A DNA stretch of 64,000 nucleotides from Sycon ciliatum (GCF_964019385.1 NC_088649.1:6820451-6884450); one strand, 5' to 3'. Counted from the first letter of the stretch, positions 10,701-22,203 are shown. The notes: generated by a model from the letters alone, not told the origin. Program-made: numbers and translations.

Positions 10701-12297
10701 AGTTCTGCCGTCATGTGAATTGGCTTGATATCAGCCAAATCCTCCTGGATACTGCCTTCCAACTCTTTGAGACTGTCGAAAAAGTTGTGAATGGCATTCT
10801 CACTGCAGTCGTCAAACTCGCCACGGACTTCACCGTTGGATCGGATGGCAGCATATCTACAAGAGCATAAAAGAAGAAGGAAAGTAAGAATGAGTGATTT
10901 TTTTGAAAAAATGGAATCACACAAAATGCACATACTACAACACGAACACAATTAGGGGAGAACAAGACAAGAAGGAATAACAGGAAGCACTGTGCAGGCA
11001 TGAGTACAGCAAACATTAGTCAAAAACAACACCAACAACAAAACATACCTGATGCTGCATGGTACATGACGGGCTGTGCGTACAGTGCTGCTGCCATGCT
11101 GTTCCTCCATCGGCTCCATGATGGCCTCCGTATCAGCGTAAATGATATATGGAGCTACCATCCTGTGCTTCAAATTTGTATATTTGAGGATGCTGTCCTT
11201 TGCTGTGGGCATGACTACTGGCACAGGCTTCATCACCTGACATCTCTCGCTGTGATGCTGCAGGGAGTCTGCTGTTTTGTGTGCGGAGAGGCATCGGAAG
11301 CAATAGTGTGTGGCATGTCTGTTCTTATTCTCGCATGCACGACTGAAGTTTTTTATCCATGTGAAGTGGTTGTCATGAAGAAGGAGGTTGATGGGAGTCT
11401 CCTGTCGCTCGCTGAGATAGAGTGGGTACAGATTCCCCTCGTACCCAAACACATTGATTGCAAGACCATTCTGTATCTCCACTTTGGATACATCACGGAG
11501 CGTTGCAGGGAACATTACACCGTCGAACCGCAGCTCCTCAAGATACTGGGTGTACTTGGATGCACGCTCAGCATTCTGTTCGACGGGGTGCAGCGCTGAC
11601 AACAACGCCCACATCAAACACCTGTCATCGTTGTTCTTTACGTTAATGATGGCCTTCTTTTTTTCTAATTTCGGCGGGATAGCAGCTGCACCACCTACAG
11701 AACACCACAAAAATACACCGAAGGCTTTGCTCAGAGTAACACCACATCACAACTACACCCTCGCGACAATCACGAAAAACTGTACATCTGGTACAAAACA
11801 TACATCTACAACTTTCCACAAGAAATTCGACAGGCTTCGAACAAACATTGCCGGATGAACAGAAACTCACCTCGAAGAGGAGTGTACTTTGCTGTCGACA
11901 CATCCAGCTGTCTCACTCGAGAAACGGTCCAGTTGGATCCGTTCTGCATCCACTTATCAATAAGACCAGTGATCCTCGCCACCATCGTCTTGACTGCACC
12001 ATCAATGTCCCCTTCGCTGAGGATCCGAGCCGGTCTACTTCTAAAAAACGGGACGGCAGACGTACTACCCGTGGCCGACTCTCGTGTCATCTCCACCCTC
12101 AAAACTAAAACCACCTTGAAAGGGTGAGACTGAAGCTCCTCGAGCAGAACCTGTCGGAGCTCGTCATGATGGCTGCTGAAAAAGACGAGAGGATCAGTGC
12201 CTGAACCTGGCAAAGAAAACTTTTTCAAAAAACCACGCACGGCACTCGAGGTGGGCTGTCTGGGCTGCCTGGATCGTTTTGCACTTGGCTCCGCCAT
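7775..12297 (-). CDS. Seven-exon family B (protein-primed type) DNA polymerase fused to endonuclease VII-like module, complete
   Basis: Exons on minus: 12297-11871, 11694-11049, 10856-10612, 10404-9887, 9707-9563, 9402-8729, 8536-7775. All introns are GT-AG and phases 1,2,1,0,1,0 close exactly to 3417 nt (1138 residues plus stop). Order of domains: N-terminal domain ending NWTVSRVRQL and KYTPLRG (exon 1), then KKAIINVKN..D, a C2HC finger (C..C..H..C) and Exo I (YADTEA) in exon 2. The endonuclease VII-like C..C...DRVRDHDHLTG / YRGAAH..CN is split over exons 3-4. Exo II is HNLKGYD, Exo III QTDVYLLAD, motif A LDANNLYG, motif B NNSVFGKT, motif C YTDTDS. All catalytic Asp residues are present. Pfam DNA_pol_B_2-type proteins with this architecture are common in animal genomes as virus-like elements; no integrase, ATPase or capsid gene is visible here. 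An upstream in-frame ATG at 12354 is an alternative start; 12297 is preferred because the protein-like composition begins there. Confidence 0.92.
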
Positions 12298-12517
12298 CGT
12301 CACGTCACCTCCAGCACTGCCTACAACATACTGAGGAAAAATCTCCCCGTACATCGTATATGAGGTCGGCTATCACACATTAGTATAGTGGCACGTGTAC
12401 TAGTACACCTTGTGTTGCACTGCGTCTTTTCCGCAAAACCACTAAAGGTCGCACGCTCCGCGTACTTATGCGCGCATGCGCAATATGTCATTCACTGCAC
12501 ATCTACGATGTGCAAAT

Positions 12518-12548
12518 CAGGGAGTAGTACGTATTTTACTACTCCCTG
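12518..12548. other. Perfect 12-bp hairpin upstream of the polymerase gene
   Basis: CAGGGAGTAGTA at 12518-12529 pairs with TACTACTCCCTG at 12537-12548 across a 7-nt loop. It lies about 220 bp upstream of the polymerase start codon and could be a cruciform, a small element end or a regulatory structure. Function unknown. Confidence 0.75.
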
Positions 12549-12602
12549 GTGCAATAAACGCCACGGAAAAGAACATGATGACATTTATGGCATGGCAGGG
12601 CC

Positions 12603-12767
12603 AAAGGTCAAACCCTGGGGGAGTCCCGGGGCCAGACCAAGCGCGCCCGACACAGTGTGCCTTATTTAACCTAAAGGTCAAAGGTCAAACCCTGGGGGAG
12701 TCCCGGGGCCAGACCAAGCACGACCGACACAGTGTGCCTTATTTGGCCCAAAGGTCAAAGGTCAAAA
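12603..12767. repeat. 77-bp tandem repeat (2 copies plus partial) with perfect DR1 motifs
   Basis: AAAGGTCAAA-headed units start at 12603, 12680 and 12757, giving a 77-bp period. They are GC-rich (CCTGGGGGAGTCCCGGGG). The second and third heads form perfect direct repeats AGGTCAAAGGTCA at 12675-12687 and 12752-12764, the DR1 site type bound by HNF4/RXR/COUP-TF nuclear receptors. They are 380-470 bp upstream of the polymerase ATG. The repeat is clear; a promoter role is inference. Confidence 0.85.
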
Positions 12768-12769
12768 AG

Positions 12770-13432
12770 TGCACCAGAACCTGCCCCGCACTAACTACTC
12801 AAAGAGTACTGAGACATTCGGCGACCTGACACCTAGCTCAAACACTTCTCCAAGGCACAAACCAACAACCTTCCAACTTGGAAGGCTCAGGTTCAGAAAG
12901 GGCCAAGAGGGCAAGGAAAGCGCAACGAAGAAGAGCACGAGCTACGCATCACGGCAACAAAGAATGCCGAAAGTTACTGGATGATGACGAAACTAGTAAG
13001 ACTATTGGACATACCGGCCTTACTACAACTCGACGTCGCAAAGCAACAGACCATCCAACTTTGGAGGCTCAAGTTTATGTAGTAACCAGCCGAGTTACAT
13101 ATTATTAAACAGTTATCAACAATGCCTGTACTATTCTGAAGAGAAGGGAAAGGAAACTTTTGATAGAAGAAAGTCCCTACTGAATTGTGTGTATTGGTGT
13201 CATTGCATGCGAAGGTACACATTGCGAAACTGTTATCGCCACGGATATTATATCTCAATCTTTAGCAAAATGTTTTGTAGGCTGTCCATGGTGGAAAGGA
13301 TTTCAAATTTCTCAAATCTGCTATTTTTCTCCTGGTTTTAGTAGAAGGCTCGGAAGATATTATTAATAATAATGCACACTGGATCGGTTTTATGAGCATA
13401 TGAGTATCCGTGACCATAGCCTTCCGGCGGTC
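12770..13432. other. Intergenic sequence, nothing supported
   Basis: No gene seen. The end (about 13250-13430) resembles the dispersed block GTAGGCTGTCC.TGGTGGAAA also found near 23840, 31360 and 59150, i.e. a relic of the repeat family that surrounds the zinc-finger genes. Confidence 0.45.
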
Positions 13433-13436
13433 TTAA

Positions 13437-14297
13437 AGGGGAAGTTAAGGCAAAAATTAAAATTTCACCAGTTGTAGTCTTCGGGGTGCTGAGTCGAATG
13501 GTCTTGGTCCGAGGAAGCTGAGACGCTCCCTTCCTACTTGAATCCCAATCGAACTCGCGCACTTCCACCGAAACTGGGTGACTGCGCCCTACGAGATGGG
13601 GATTTGTATGCAAAATGTCACTAAAAGCGCCATTTCGTTCTTATAAAAGCACGGATGACCGCGATTGGCCCATATGTTGTAGTCTTTTGGACGCTGAGTC
13701 GACTGGTTTTGGTCCGAAAAGGCTGCGTTGCAGCGTTCCTCCTTTATTCCCAATCGAACATGGTTGAACAAGTGGTCACGTGCTCCTGGGTGCCCAAATC
13801 ACCTGGTCACCACGCCAGCAGGTGAGAACTTTCACACCAAGGTTCAACTCGAGTTCAACTCGAGTGACAGGACTGCACCCAAAAAAGGTCAAACAGGCTA
13901 GTAAGTTGTACCCTGCAGGCACGGTGACCAGGTGACTGGCGTACGCAGGAGCACGTGACCGCTTGTTCAACCATGTTCGATTGGGAATAAAGGCGGAACG
14001 CTGCATCGCAGCCTTTTCGGACCAAAACCAGTCGACTCAGCGTCCAAAAGACTACAACATATGGGCCAATGGCGGTCATCCGTGCTTTTATATGAACGAA
14101 ATGGCGCTTTTAGTGACATTTTGCATACAAATCCCCATCTAGTAGGGCGCAGTCACCCAGTTTCGGTGGAAGTGCGCGAGTTCGATTGGGATTCAAGTAG
14201 GAAGGGAGCGTCTCAGCTTCCTCGGACCACGACCATTCGACTCAGCACCCCGAAGACTACAACTGGTAAAATTTTAATTTTTGCCTTAACTTCCCCT
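13437..14297. mobile_element. 861-bp fold-back (MITE-like) element with TTAA target duplication, copy 1
   Basis: Long imperfect terminal inverted repeats of about 350-400 bp begin AGGGGAAGTTAAGG and end CCTTAACTTCCCCT. They are flanked by TTAA at 13433-13436 and 14298-14301. The centre contains a tandem CAACTCGAGTT motif and inverted CACCTGGTCACC blocks. No transposase frame. A second copy starts at 63257 inside a LINE. TTAA duplications are typical of piggyBac-like transposition; the termini do not start with the piggyBac CCC motif, so the mobilising family is not settled. Confidence 0.88.
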
Positions 14298-14301
14298 TTA
14301 A

Positions 14302-15047
14302 GACCATCTGACGTATTTTGCATAAGGTCTATTGCTGACTAGACGTAGTGGAAGGGTAAGCCTTTATGAGCATGTATGAGGTGGGACGTATATTGTATTT
14401 CACACAATTTGGAGTTGAAAACCAAAAAGGAGGATGGGAGACATATCCTCAGTATTAGAAGAGGATTTCTTCCATCTGCCGGTGTATAGTTCTTTGTAAT
14501 TGATGACTTACACAAGAGAGATTTTGGAAGCTTTGTTACAACTCTGAGTTTCTCGTATTACTAAGATCATCAAGCAACTGATGGTTCCAAAACGGGCAGC
14601 AAAAACATAAGGGGGAGCAAGATGGGAAATTATGAGGGGTGTCATAGGCGACGTGTATCATACCGCAAGAGTCAGGTGCAGGCGTGAAGTTGCCAAGTCT
14701 TCAGACGTGGGGCTATGCAGCAGTAGTTCCGGCGTAAATGATCTAGAATAGAGCTGGGGATAAATGCCAAATCCACACATGCCCACACCACTACACAAAC
14801 ATGCACCCACACTCTCTCCCTTTTCTCACATACACATACACTCACACGCGCGTCCACAAACACATTCTCTAAATCTCTCTCTCTCGCACACACACGCACA
14901 CACACACATATATTCTCTATATCTCACACCGGCACACACACGCACGCACACATTCATTCTCTATATCTCACACACCTCACAGACCTAACACATGCCCATC
15001 GCGGAAACGATGATAGCGAACAGCTATGGTAGACATAGCAACTTGTG

Positions 15048-15082
<35 letters not shown>

Positions 15083-15155
15083 TCTCCAAATCTCACACAC
15101 ACATTCTCTTAATCTTACATACACACAAACATTCTCCAAATGTTACACAAACATC

Positions 15156-15197
<42 letters not shown>

Positions 15198-15403
15198 CGC
15201 ACACACACACACGGCCACAATACTCATCCTTTCATTCTCACACCTACCGCACACATACTTGCACCCGCACATATCCAATCACCCAAATGCAAACTCTTTC
15301 TCACGCATGCACACAAACACACACAACCACACACTCACACATGCGCGCGCACACTCACACGCACTCACACACACACACACACACACAAACCAACTAATCG
15401 ACC
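14302..15403. repeat. Zinc-finger-unit relic followed by CA/CT microsatellite tracts
   Basis: 14310-14530 matches the dispersed block seen at 20165 and 38260 (TATTGCTGACTAGACGT, AAAAAGGAGGATGGG..ACAT.TCCTCAGT). From 14766 to about 15390 the sequence is interrupted CA and CT repeats, including pure CT at 15163-15190. No gene supported; long open frames here are repeat artefacts. Confidence 0.75.
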
Positions 15404-17993
15404 GTGTTCCCACTCAATCGCCATGCACCAGTCTGTTTACCTCGCATCTATCGTGCCCAACCCTGCTCAACAGCAGCCACGACCTTGTTAACACTCAATC
15501 CCAATGCACCAGTCTTCATACCTCGCACCTATCGTGCCCAACCCCACTCAACGTGTGTAAGAGAACAACCTCCACCTGATACCACACCAGTAAACGCATT
15601 CCCCCATAACAATAACAATAATTCTTGCATTCGGATATGTACCCTGAACTGTCCTAGTATGAAACACAAATTGGCTGATACTACAGACCTCCTTGACCAC
15701 CATAAAGTAGACATTTTGTGTATAACGGAAACATGGCTAAATTCGTGTATCCCAGACTGGATTATTAAGATACCGGGTTATGACCTGTTCCGTCGTGACC
15801 GGTCCCAGTGCAGCACTGCATGGAGCGACTTGGGTGGTGGCGGGGTAGCAGTCTTCTCTTCGTCAGCCCTTTTTGCTATGCGCCGCCGGGATGTAGAGTG
15901 CAACAATTCAGAGATGATAACTGTCGAAACAGGAGCTACAATCATTTCCTGTATGTACCCTCCTCCAAGACATGATAGTCTTGCATTCTGCAACTCATTC
16001 AGTCCTCTTCACCCCCTCGTTGACAACCGTCCAGTAATTGTCGTGGGAGACTTTAACTCCAAGAACAATGAGTAGAACAACGCAGATCCTACGAACACTG
16101 CAGGTAGACACATGCAGTCCGCCTTTGACGACTATGGCTTTACTATGGTCTCCAAGAACCATGGAACGAGGCCAACTAAAGATTCTAATCCGTCCGTAGA
16201 CCTGATTTTAACTAATATGCCCCATCTTGTCACTTCATGTTACACATCCATGCCCATTGCAGACCACTGTCCTCTATTTTCCGCATATTATTCACCAGAG
16301 AAACGCCACTCTAGAAGTACTGTCAACGCAGCCGCAGTCTCCAGAAAGGTTGACATGCACCTCCTCAGGCAGAAACTGAGCACACTACCATTGACCGAAT
16401 GCATGCAGGGCACCAACGTGCACATCAGTTTCAGATGCACGGCCTACTCTGTAGTGCTGGACCAGGCAATTCAGGCAGCAACGACCATCACACGCCGGAA
16501 AAACACCCAGTCGAACCAACCATGGTTCACAAAAAAAATTAAGAAGCAACGTCAGCGAACTAACCGCCTCTATGAGCTTCGCGAAAGGAGTCACTCAACG
16601 ATTCCTCACGAGCTGCATACAAACTCTCGCGCAACCTGTACCACCGGTCATACCAACTCCAACTTATCTTGCTAACCCAATCAACGGCTGTAAATATTGA
16701 TAATGGCACTAATTTTGACCTCATATCTCTAGATTTCAGGAAAGCATTCGACCGGGTCGACCACTCTATACTCCTAACGAAATTCGGTAAGATTGCTACA
16801 GCTTCGTCAGTAAAATGGCTGAAGAGCTTCTTAGGGGATCGACAAATTGAAGTGAAGGTACATAGCACTAAATCGAAGAAGCGGAACATCAACTGCGGAG
16901 TGCCTCAAGGTTCCCACCTTTCACCACTCCTATCCCTACTCTATATTAATGACCTGCCCAACGCTACCCAACATTGCACACAATATCTATTTGCAGATGA
17001 TGTCACCCTCCTACTGGCTTACAAACCTGAAGACAACCTCGCCAGTAGAGGGAACATGCAGTCTGATCTCGATGCATGTCAAACATGGGGCAGGAACAAT
17101 GGAGGTGAATTCTCAGCAAGCAAGACATCCGTGCTGTGCCATAGAACTATCAATGATACACCTACTGCAGGAATCCTATACCAAATATACAATGAGCCAT
17201 TAAGGGTGGTTTCTGAACTGCAACATCTTGACATCACCTTGACCGACAACCTGGATTTCCGCAAACATGTCGCCTCAATAACTTCGAAGTTCAGATATCG
17301 AGTGCACATACTGTCAATAAAGTCCCAGCAACTTACGCCTTCGGCAATGATTATACTGTACAAAGGGTTCGTAAGACCTGTGATCGAATACGGTGTGGTC
17401 GTTTGGATCTAATAAAAAACCCATGACCACTGTAGATCAATTACAGGCAAGGTTTGCTAGAGCTCTACTGAAAAAGAAAAACATTGCATTTGATTACACT
17501 TCTTCCAAATCTGTCTTAAATTCTAAATGCTCCCTAGAGTCGATAGTCTATCCTCGTCAAATCATCAGTCTCACTACTTTTCACAGATATGTTTTCCATC
17601 ATCGTGATTACCTTGCTGATTTCCATTTCAAGATTACGAATAGTGAGCGACGACCAAATTAAATCATTCTTCCCAAATTTAAATCATTATCTAAGTCTCT
17701 CTTCATGTTCCGATCTGCTATTCTATGGAACTGTTTACCCCCAGTCTAACATCGGAAGCCTCGCTCTATAAGTTCAAACCTGCCCTCAGGACATTTTCAG
17801 CTGAGCATGCTTATGCAATCAACGGAATTCCGCCACCTTGCAGTTGATTTTCCCCATTTCTCTCCTTATCAAACCCTACTTGTCTTTGTACATATATCTA
17901 CATCTACTGCTCCTTCAATCAAATTAACCCCTCGATAGGCACATTGCCTTTGGGTCATTTAATAATAATAATAATAATAATAAAAATAATAAA
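15404..17993 (+). mobile_element. Decayed jockey/CR1-like LINE with EN and RT domains
   Basis: Frame 15587-16072 encodes an AP-type endonuclease start (LNCPS, ITETWL, VVGDFNS). 16112-16675 continues the endonuclease end (SVDLILTN, ADHCPL). 16669-17412 encodes reverse transcriptase from FRKAFDRVDH through GVPQGSHLSP and FADDVTLL to EYGVVVW. A shifted frame (17420-17662) carries the C-terminal part. The RT N-terminal region between endonuclease and FRKAFD is missing. There are at least three frame breaks. The 3' end is an (ATA)n tail at 17960-17990, after which zinc-finger-unit sequence resumes (CCAAGGAAACGTACC). At the left edge two 81-bp-spaced copies of an ACTCAATC..CAATGCACCAGTC block (15412, 15493) may be 5'UTR monomers. 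Confidence 0.8.
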
Positions 17994-18575
17994 ACACCCC
18001 AAGGAAACGTACCCACAAATTTTGATTAAAATCCCGGAGATCATCTTACACACACTGTCGGGTCTTCTAAGACATGCTTTCTTAAAATCAACAAAACTTT
18101 CGAACACAATCTACAATCTGAATGAAATAAAAGGTTCTCAGATCAAAGATTATGTTCATTGTAGAATAATAATATTAACTTCTAACATAATACATGAGAA
18201 CAAGAACATGGAATACTGGGAGCGGACGAGAAATACAGAAGTACATAATCCACATCAGTTTGCGAATCTGCAATGTCTTAATATATTGCGTGTGTGGCTA
18301 CAATCAGACTTGTGTGAATAGCATTAAAGACTGGACAGTTTTCAGACTGCTGCAAAATAATGGCTATCATTCTAACACACAAACACACACACACACACAC
18401 ACCCTCCGTCTCTCTCTTGTTCGTAAAATTCATGAACACGAAGAGGAGAATGGCATTTCGCCACGATAATATAACACTTTCTCCTCAATTTTATGTGAAG
18501 ATCACACTTGTGCCTACAAAGACGTGATGATGTTCTGAAGACCTTTGCGCACTCTTGACATCAATATGGACGTTC
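17994..18575. repeat. 3' flank of zinc-finger unit Z1 with CA microsatellite
   Basis: Matches the flanks downstream of the other zinc-finger copies (AAAGATTATG..AATAATA, TACATAATCCACATCAG, TTGTTCGTA.AATTCATGA.CACGAAGAGGAGAA). Contains a short CA repeat at 18378-18402. No gene. Confidence 0.65.
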
Positions 18576-18648
18576 TCATGTATGTACTATTTCATAGTTA
18601 GGATGACATTTTGAGTGACTATACACATGTCTTGCCCGTAAAAGGTCT

Positions 18649-19743
18649 TTAGTTGGAATGGATACGTTCATGTCTGCGTAAATGGGACGATCGTGTGAAC
18701 GATGTGCAACATGTCTTACACTTGTGCGGTCTCTCTCCAGTATGAGTGCGTTTATGAGCACATAAACTGCCTGACTGAGTGAAGGACTTCCCGCATGCAT
18801 CACACTTGAATGGTCGATCTCCACTATGCGTACGTTTATGAACACAGAGATTGTCAGACCGAGTGAAGGACTTCCCGCATACATAACACTTGAATGGTCG
18901 ATCTCCACTATGCGTACGTTTATGAACATAGAGATGGCTTGACTGAGCAAAAGACTGCCCGCATACATCACATTTGAATGGTCGTTCTCCAGTATGAACA
19001 CGTTCATGAACGTGGAGACGAGAAACGTACTTGAACTCTTTTTGGCAAAACTGACATCTCTGTAATGTCTTACACTTAGAATGCTTGTCTGGATCTTGAT
19101 TCTGAGCCATAACCTTAGAAGAGTCAGAATGTTGTCTGAATGGACGCATTCGTTTAACTGGCATGCCAAACGCATCAGGTTGTTCCCATGGTTCAGATGT
19201 CCTTCCAGCAGAAACTCCAGTATTTGACGCCGTGGCTGGTGTTGAAACGTCAATTTCAATATGAAGAGACGGTCTCACAGACAATGCACGTTTCTCATAC
19301 CCGCTGAACGTTGAAGTCCAGTTCACCACGTCTTCCATTTCAGATAATGTACTAGACGTTGCTTCATTCCTTTCGCTTTTGTCGGCGGTTCGACATGGCT
19401 GTTCGAAAGCTGGCTGACGATTAGAAATACTGGCGTAAAGAATTGTGTTCCTCTTCCATTTTATCAATGGCGGAAGAGAAACAGGAATTATGCTACTGGT
19501 ATCCTCAGGGGGTATACTACTCGTGTCTTCTCTGTTTTCCAATGAAGCGGATCTCATACACGACGATTTCTCCATGTTTTCTTCTAAAACGCTTGGGGCA
19601 GGAGATGGTGGAGCGGACGGTGGACCATGCTCTCTAGAAGTTTGGTTGAGCTTATTCCTCATTAACTTCATCAATGGCGGCATTGGTGGTAGTTCATTAG
19701 ATGCCACACTGCTGTCAGACGTCGACTCCTCCAAGTCTTCCAT
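18649..19743 (-). CDS. C2H2 zinc-finger protein Z1, 364 aa, five fingers
   Basis: Single open frame starting MEDLEES and ending HSN-stop. The N-terminal 220 residues are Ser/Pro/Glu-rich with the family signature ELPPMPPLMK; no KRAB, BTB or ZAD domain seen. Five tandem fingers occupy about residues 230-362 (CQFC..H..H; CDVC; CYVC; CDAC; CKTC), joined by H(T/S)G(E/D)RP linkers. All Cys and His ligands are present. Compared with Z5, a stop replaces the linker before the next finger. Remnants of one or two more fingers persist downstream to about 18580 with further stops, so Z1 is C-terminally shortened. Probable nuclear DNA-binding regulator. Confidence 0.85.
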   Translation of the reverse strand: MEDLEESTSDSSVASNELPPMPPLMKLMRNKLNQTSREHGPPSAPPSPAPSVLEENMEKSSCMRSASLENREDTSSIPPEDTSSIIPVSLPPLIKWKRNTILYASISNRQPAFEQPCRTADKSERNEATSSTLSEMEDVVNWTSTFSGYEKRALSVRPSLHIEIDVSTPATASNTGVSAGRTSEPWEQPDAFGMPVKRMRPFRQHSDSSKVMAQNQDPDKHSKCKTLQRCQFCQKEFKYVSRLHVHERVHTGERPFKCDVCGQSFAQSSHLYVHKRTHSGDRPFKCYVCGKSFTRSDNLCVHKRTHSGDRPFKCDACGKSFTQSGSLCAHKRTHTGERPHKCKTCCTSFTRSSHLRRHERIHSN

Positions 19744-21100
19744 TTCTCACTGAAATGCAGCAACTCTGGAAGGGAAATTGTATACCGAGCCAATATTACT
19801 CGTATCCACTTCACGCAGTCAATTTTAACTAACGGATGCAGAATGGTAAGCTCTGTGCACTTTAATATCGTGCTCTAGTGTGAAAAGCAATATTAGTTGA
19901 TAGAAATAAAAAGATGTGTTTGCCATAATACTGGCAGCCAGCAATGCGTGACAATTTTACGTATGCTCTCAAAATCAAGTACATGGAAACTTGCTGTAAC
20001 CATCTCAAGATGTTATGGACGATAGCCAGGGGAGAATCTTGTCGTTTTAAAATGATCACTCCAACTGTGCTTTATCTGTGTCAACACTACACTTTGTTCT
20101 TCATCGCTGAACTGCCATTCTGACACAAGTAAAGGTTGTATCACTCACCAAAAATTGACTTTTTCAGAATGCAAAAGATCTATTGCTGACTAGACGTCCC
20201 GGAGGGGTGAGCTTTTCTGTACAGGTATGAATTTGGATGTACATGTACCTGTATATTATTTCAGCATGGTAAAGTGGAAAAATTCAAAATTAATTTTTTA
20301 AAGTAAAAGCAAAAAGGAGGATGGGTGACATGTCCTCAGTACTCGAAGTTGTGTTCTTCTATCTGCCAATGAAAAGGTCTTGGTAAATGAGGACGTACAT
20401 GCAGCTGTCTGTTTTGCTCGCCCTTGTAAATTGTGTGATTTCACGATAATCATCATAATGATATGGTCAGGCAATGTTGGCTTGAAGGAGCTTTATTCGT
20501 AGCTTGGTTGAACCACTGTGGCAAGTTTCTTTTGGAGACCCATATATCATGTGATGTTTTGGCCATTGTTGAGAGGAATACCAATTTCACAGTTTGCTTC
20601 AGACAACTTTTCACGGGCTTTGCACTGTCGATCTACACACCAAGGAAACGTACCTGCAAAATTTGGGCGAAATCGGACAGATCGACACGCACACATTCTC
20701 TGGTCTTGTCACACATGCTCTCCAAAAAGTCCTCAACCCTTCGCACAGAACTCCGATCTCCATGAAATATGACTTTCTCACATCAAAGGTTATGCTAGAA
20801 TAACATTATTAACTTCTGACTTAATACATAAGAACAAGACCATGGAATCGACCAGAAATGCAGAACTACATAATCCACATCAGCTTGCTATTCTGGACTA
20901 TCATAGTCTATCACATGTGTGGCTACGATCATACTTGTGTGAATAGCATCAAAGAGTGGAATGTATTTTAAACTGCTGCGAACGTACACTATCTTTCTAA
21001 CAGATAAACACACACTCACTATTTTGTTCGTAGAATTCATAAGCGCGAAGAGAAGAAAGGCATTTTAGCATATAGAAAACACCCTTCTTATGACTTTTAG
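19744..21100. repeat. Intergenic part of the zinc-finger unit (Z1 5' flank to Z2 3' flank)
   Basis: Contains the conserved 5' block (CTCTGGAAGGGAAATTG, CACTTCACGCAGT, CACTTTAATATCGTGCTCTAGTGTG), the CTGACTAGACGT block (20180), the GGAGGATGGGTGACATGTCCTCAGT block (20315) and a GATCTACACACCAAGGAAACGTACCT block (20630). These recur in order around each zinc-finger copy, so the duplicated unit includes several kilobases of flank. No gene seen. Confidence 0.7.
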
Positions 21101-21105
21101 CCTCT

Positions 21106-22203
21106 TCATTGTAAGTCATGGATACGCTCGTGTCTATGAAGACATGATGATGTTCTGAAGAACTTTGAGCACTCTCTGCACCTATATGGACGTTCTCCTG
21201 TATGTATACGTTCATGGTTGCGGAGATGGGATGACTGGGTAAAAGACCTTACACATGTCTTGCAAGTGAAAGGTCTTTCTCCAGAATGGATACGTTCATG
21301 CCTGCGTAAAGCGGTCGAACGTAAGAACTATGTGCCACATGTCTTACACTTGTGCTGTTTCCGTCCGGTATGAGTACGTTTGTGGGCACATAGATTGCGT
21401 GACAGAGTGAAAGACTTCTCGCATACATTACACTTGAATGGTCGATTTCCAGTGTGATCACGTTCATGCCGGCGGAGCTGGGAAACGTTCTTGAACTCCT
21501 TTGGGCAAAACTGACACATCTGCGAGGTCTTACACTTAGAACGCTTGCACTGATCCTGCTTCTGAGGCAAAACCTTAGACGAGTCAGAATTTTGTCGGAT
21601 AGAACGCCTGCTTCCAACCGGCATGTCACACGCATCAGGTTGGTCCGATATTTCTCGCAGCCTTCCGACAGAAACTCCGGTATTTGACGCTGTGGCTGGA
21701 GTTTAGGAGTCCTTTTCAATCTGAGGAGATGGTTTCACAGTCGATACACGTTCATTATTCGCGCTGAATGCAGAAGTCCGGTTCTCAACGTCTTCCAATT
21801 CAGGCGGCATACTAGACGTTGCTTCATCCTTTTCGCTTTTTCCGGCGGTTGGGAATGTCTTTTTGAAAGCTGGTGGACGATTAGAAATACTGGCTGAAAG
21901 AATTGTGTTCATTGTCCATTTTGTTAATGACGGAGGAGAAACAGGAAATATGCTACTGGTATATTCAGGGGGTATAATACTTGTGCATTCTCTGTTTTCC
22001 AATGAAGTTGATCTCATACACGACGCTTTCTCCGTGTCTGCTTCGCCAATGTTTGACCCAGAAGATGGTGGAACAGACGGTGGACCATGCTGTGTAGGAC
22101 TCTTGTCGTGCACATTAATATTTGACTTAATCATTGTCCGCATTGGTGGCAGTTTATTAGATTCCACACTACAGTCAGACTTCGATTCCTCAAAGCCTTC
22201 CAT
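21106..22203 (-). pseudogene. C2H2 zinc-finger pseudogene Z2
   Basis: The frame from MEGFEESKSDCSVES (22203) to the last stop (21106-21108) stays in register for 366 codons but has two internal stops: TAA at 21703-21705 (where relatives read Lys/Leu-Thr-Pro-Ala-Thr) and TAG at 21328-21330 inside a finger (CKTCGT-stop). Fingers visible: CQFC, CNVC, CKTC, a CKTCVRSF finger and a final CRECSKFF finger ending HERIHDLQ. With no indels, decay is by point mutation, suggesting recent loss. Read-through or splicing around the stops cannot be excluded. Confidence 0.82.

Noticed and set aside
28..12297. Complete Polinton/Maverick element
   Set aside because: Only the polymerase is present; no integrase, protease, packaging ATPase, capsid gene or long terminal inverted repeats could be found, and the endonuclease VII fusion is not the usual Polinton polymerase layout.
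14764..15579. Ser/His/Thr-rich ORFs in CA/CT tracts (also 39449-40082)
   Set aside because: Pure microsatellite translation.
18576..19259. Alternative-frame ORFs overlapping zinc-finger genes (also 34042-34653, 27895-28458)
   Set aside because: Shadow frames of the C2H2 repeats; they lack zinc ligands and mirror the finger periodicity.
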